Shown here piece after piece: positions 62,905 to 64,000 of a DNA stretch of 64,000 nt (the stretch's first letter is position 1; each line of letters opens with the position of its first letter). The notes beneath the pieces are model-generated. The model was given only the letters and a program-made list of their open reading frames with translations, was not told where the DNA came from and ran no database searches. The DNA comes from Fuerstiella sp. (lineage in GTDB: Bacteria; Planctomycetota; Planctomycetia; Planctomycetales; Planctomycetaceae): assembly GCA_029245955.1 (NCBI GenBank), contig JAQWOH010000008.1, positions 124,001 through 188,000 of the forward strand, in the 5' to 3' direction. A program made the translations under genes and the position numbers.

Positions 62905-64000
62905 ATGAACACGACACGGATCTTTGCTTCTTTCTGCCTGGCTCTCAGTTGCTGCGCCCTGATCACCGCTTCCAGCGTGTCGGTGGGCGATCAGCCAGGA
63001 GTCATACGAATGACTTCCCACGATGAGATTTTTGACCCGCCGGCCCCGTTGCCGTCTGCGGGTAAAGACCCGGTCGCCGGAAATCAGAATGCGCCTGCGC
63101 AGAATCCGGTCCCGGATAACAACGTTCCACCGGTGGACAATGGCGGCAGCGTCGCCGACAACGCTCCCACAACTCAGAACGGCCCGGGCGTCAACTTTAC
63201 GCAGCCAACAGACTACACTCCTTACTTCACCCAAAGTGGCGGGGTCACAGAATCTCCGGTCCTTGGTCGTCGCGTCGTCGACAACCCGTTATTCGGCCCT
63301 CAGCTCATGTTTGAATCCAACGTCAGCGACGGTCTGGGATTTGACGAATCGTATCAGCGACTGAACGCAAGGATTCCGTACCACGTCGTGCCCGGCCACT
63401 CAGTTGTGATCGGAGACCTTTCCGCGTCTCTCACCAACGACCGAGGAGAAGCATACAACTTCGGGATGATCTGGCGTAACTACGATGCCACTCGCAACAG
63501 AGTGTTTGGCTGGAACGCATACGGCGATATTGATGACGGACAACAGAACAACCGCTGGACACGTTTCGGTGTCGGTATGGAGTCACTGGGCAAGTACATT
63601 GACTTCTTTGCCAACGGATACTTCGTTTCAGGCACGGACAGCGTCCTGCGGAGCAGCAGTCTGGGCACAGACCTGAGTCTGGGCGGCAACGGTGCATTTC
63701 GTACACGCACATCAACATGGGACAACGCGTATTCCGGGGGTGACTTCGAAGTCGGCGGTCCGCTGCCGTTGCTGGGCCGTCGTGGTATCAACGCGTATGC
63801 AGGCGGCTACTACCTGAACAACGACCAGGGTTATGAAACGTACGGGTATTCGGCTCGAATGCAGGCTTTGGTCACAGAATCCACCACAGTCGACGTACGA
63901 TATACGGGCGATGATACATTCGGTGACAATCTGTGGGTCAGCCTGGCTTACACGATTCCAAATTATCGCGAACGATCCATCCTGCAGCCCAAGCGAGTCC
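62905..64000 (+). CDS. Inverse-autotransporter-like outer membrane protein (partial, 3' end outside)
   Basis: The first 365 codons of a larger gene, open to the window edge. Signal peptide (1-32), a Pro/Asn/Asp-rich linker (~40-120), then a beta-strand region matching the inverse autotransporter beta-domain of intimin/invasin proteins: FGMIWRNY, FGWNAYGDIDD, WTRFGVGMES, GKYIDFFANGYFV, and GGDFEVGGPLPLLGR. In that family the barrel sits near the N-terminus and an exported adhesin passenger follows; the passenger is not in this window. The ATG at 62905 is chosen at the signal peptide. Confidence 0.72.
   Translation, partial: MNTTRIFASFCLALSCCALITASSVSVGDQPGVIRMTSHDEIFDPPAPLPSAGKDPVAGNQNAPAQNPVPDNNVPPVDNGGSVADNAPTTQNGPGVNFTQPTDYTPYFTQSGGVTESPVLGRRVVDNPLFGPQLMFESNVSDGLGFDESYQRLNARIPYHVVPGHSVVIGDLSASLTNDRGEAYNFGMIWRNYDATRNRVFGWNAYGDIDDGQQNNRWTRFGVGMESLGKYIDFFANGYFVSGTDSVLRSSSLGTDLSLGGNGAFRTRTSTWDNAYSGGDFEVGGPLPLLGRRGINAYAGGYYLNNDQGYETYGYSARMQALVTESTTVDVRYTGDDTFGDNLWVSLAYTIPNYRERSILQPKRV

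Noticed and set aside
1..64000. CRISPR arrays, tRNA or rRNA genes, intact IS elements or prophage
   Set aside because: No regularly spaced repeats, cloverleaf-like or rRNA-like sequence, transposase or phage structural gene was recognised by reading.

Overview
This 64 kb window looks like a chromosomal stretch from a member of the Planctomycetota. The evidence is gene content: three paired modules of the planctomycete cytochrome-like / DUF1549-DUF1553 or DUF1592 proteins with Tat-exported DUF1501 or DUF1552 partners, two sulfatases, two Tat-exported Gfo/Idh/MocA oxidoreductases, several exported PQQ-type beta-propeller proteins, an FG-GAP/ASPIC protein and leucine-rich-repeat proteins. Shine-Dalgarno sites are often weak or absent. 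I cannot name the genus from sequence alone. No tRNA, rRNA, CRISPR array, intact insertion sequence or phage gene was recognised.

Layout. 0.6-3.7 kb: a PspA/IM30-like coiled-coil protein, a Ycf46-like AAA+ ATPase and a small acidic protein, probably an envelope-stress unit. 3.9-7.9 kb: a tightly overlapping operon of an exported oxidoreductase, a sulfatase and a MetE-like zinc methyltransferase. 8.7-10.2 kb: an exported isochorismatase-ThuA fusion. 10.6-17.3 kb: a complete tripartite RND efflux system in which the TolC-like gene converges on a permease-adaptor operon. 17.6-21.7 kb: a DUF1592-type cytochrome protein with a DUF1552 protein. 22.0-26.2 kb: a PQQ propeller, a LarA-like protein and S-adenosylhomocysteine hydrolase (ahcY) with a clear terminator. 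26.6-31.4 kb: a DUF1549/LamG/DUF1553 protein and its DUF1501 partner. 31.8-38.2 kb: a degenerate receiver protein, a flavin disulfide oxidoreductase, an exported metallophosphoesterase, a sulfatase and a nitroreductase.

38.6-43 kb: a glycine-tailed RRM protein with a long leader hairpin, a DapA-family aldolase, an ABC permease/ATPase pair without a binding protein, and a prepilin peptidase. 43.4-56.4 kb is mostly large exported proteins: an esterase-PQQ fusion, an FG-GAP lipoprotein, a methyltransferase-like/PQQ fusion, and a second DUF1501 + DUF1549/1553 pair. 56.5-57.2 kb holds a multiply frameshifted amidohydrolase pseudogene. 57.4-64 kb: a carboxypeptidase-regulatory-like protein, hemL, an LRR lipoprotein, a second exported oxidoreductase, and at the right edge the start of an inverse-autotransporter-like (intimin/invasin) outer-membrane protein.

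Taken together the window reads as housekeeping genes (ahcY, hemL, prepilin peptidase, RRM protein) scattered among envelope and periplasmic modules that probably handle sulfated or otherwise decorated polymers. The most unusual items are the PspA-AAA-small-protein trio, the overlapping oxidoreductase-sulfatase-MetE-like operon, the exported methyltransferase-PQQ fusion, a LarA-like protein lacking expected active-site residues, and the decayed amidohydrolase.
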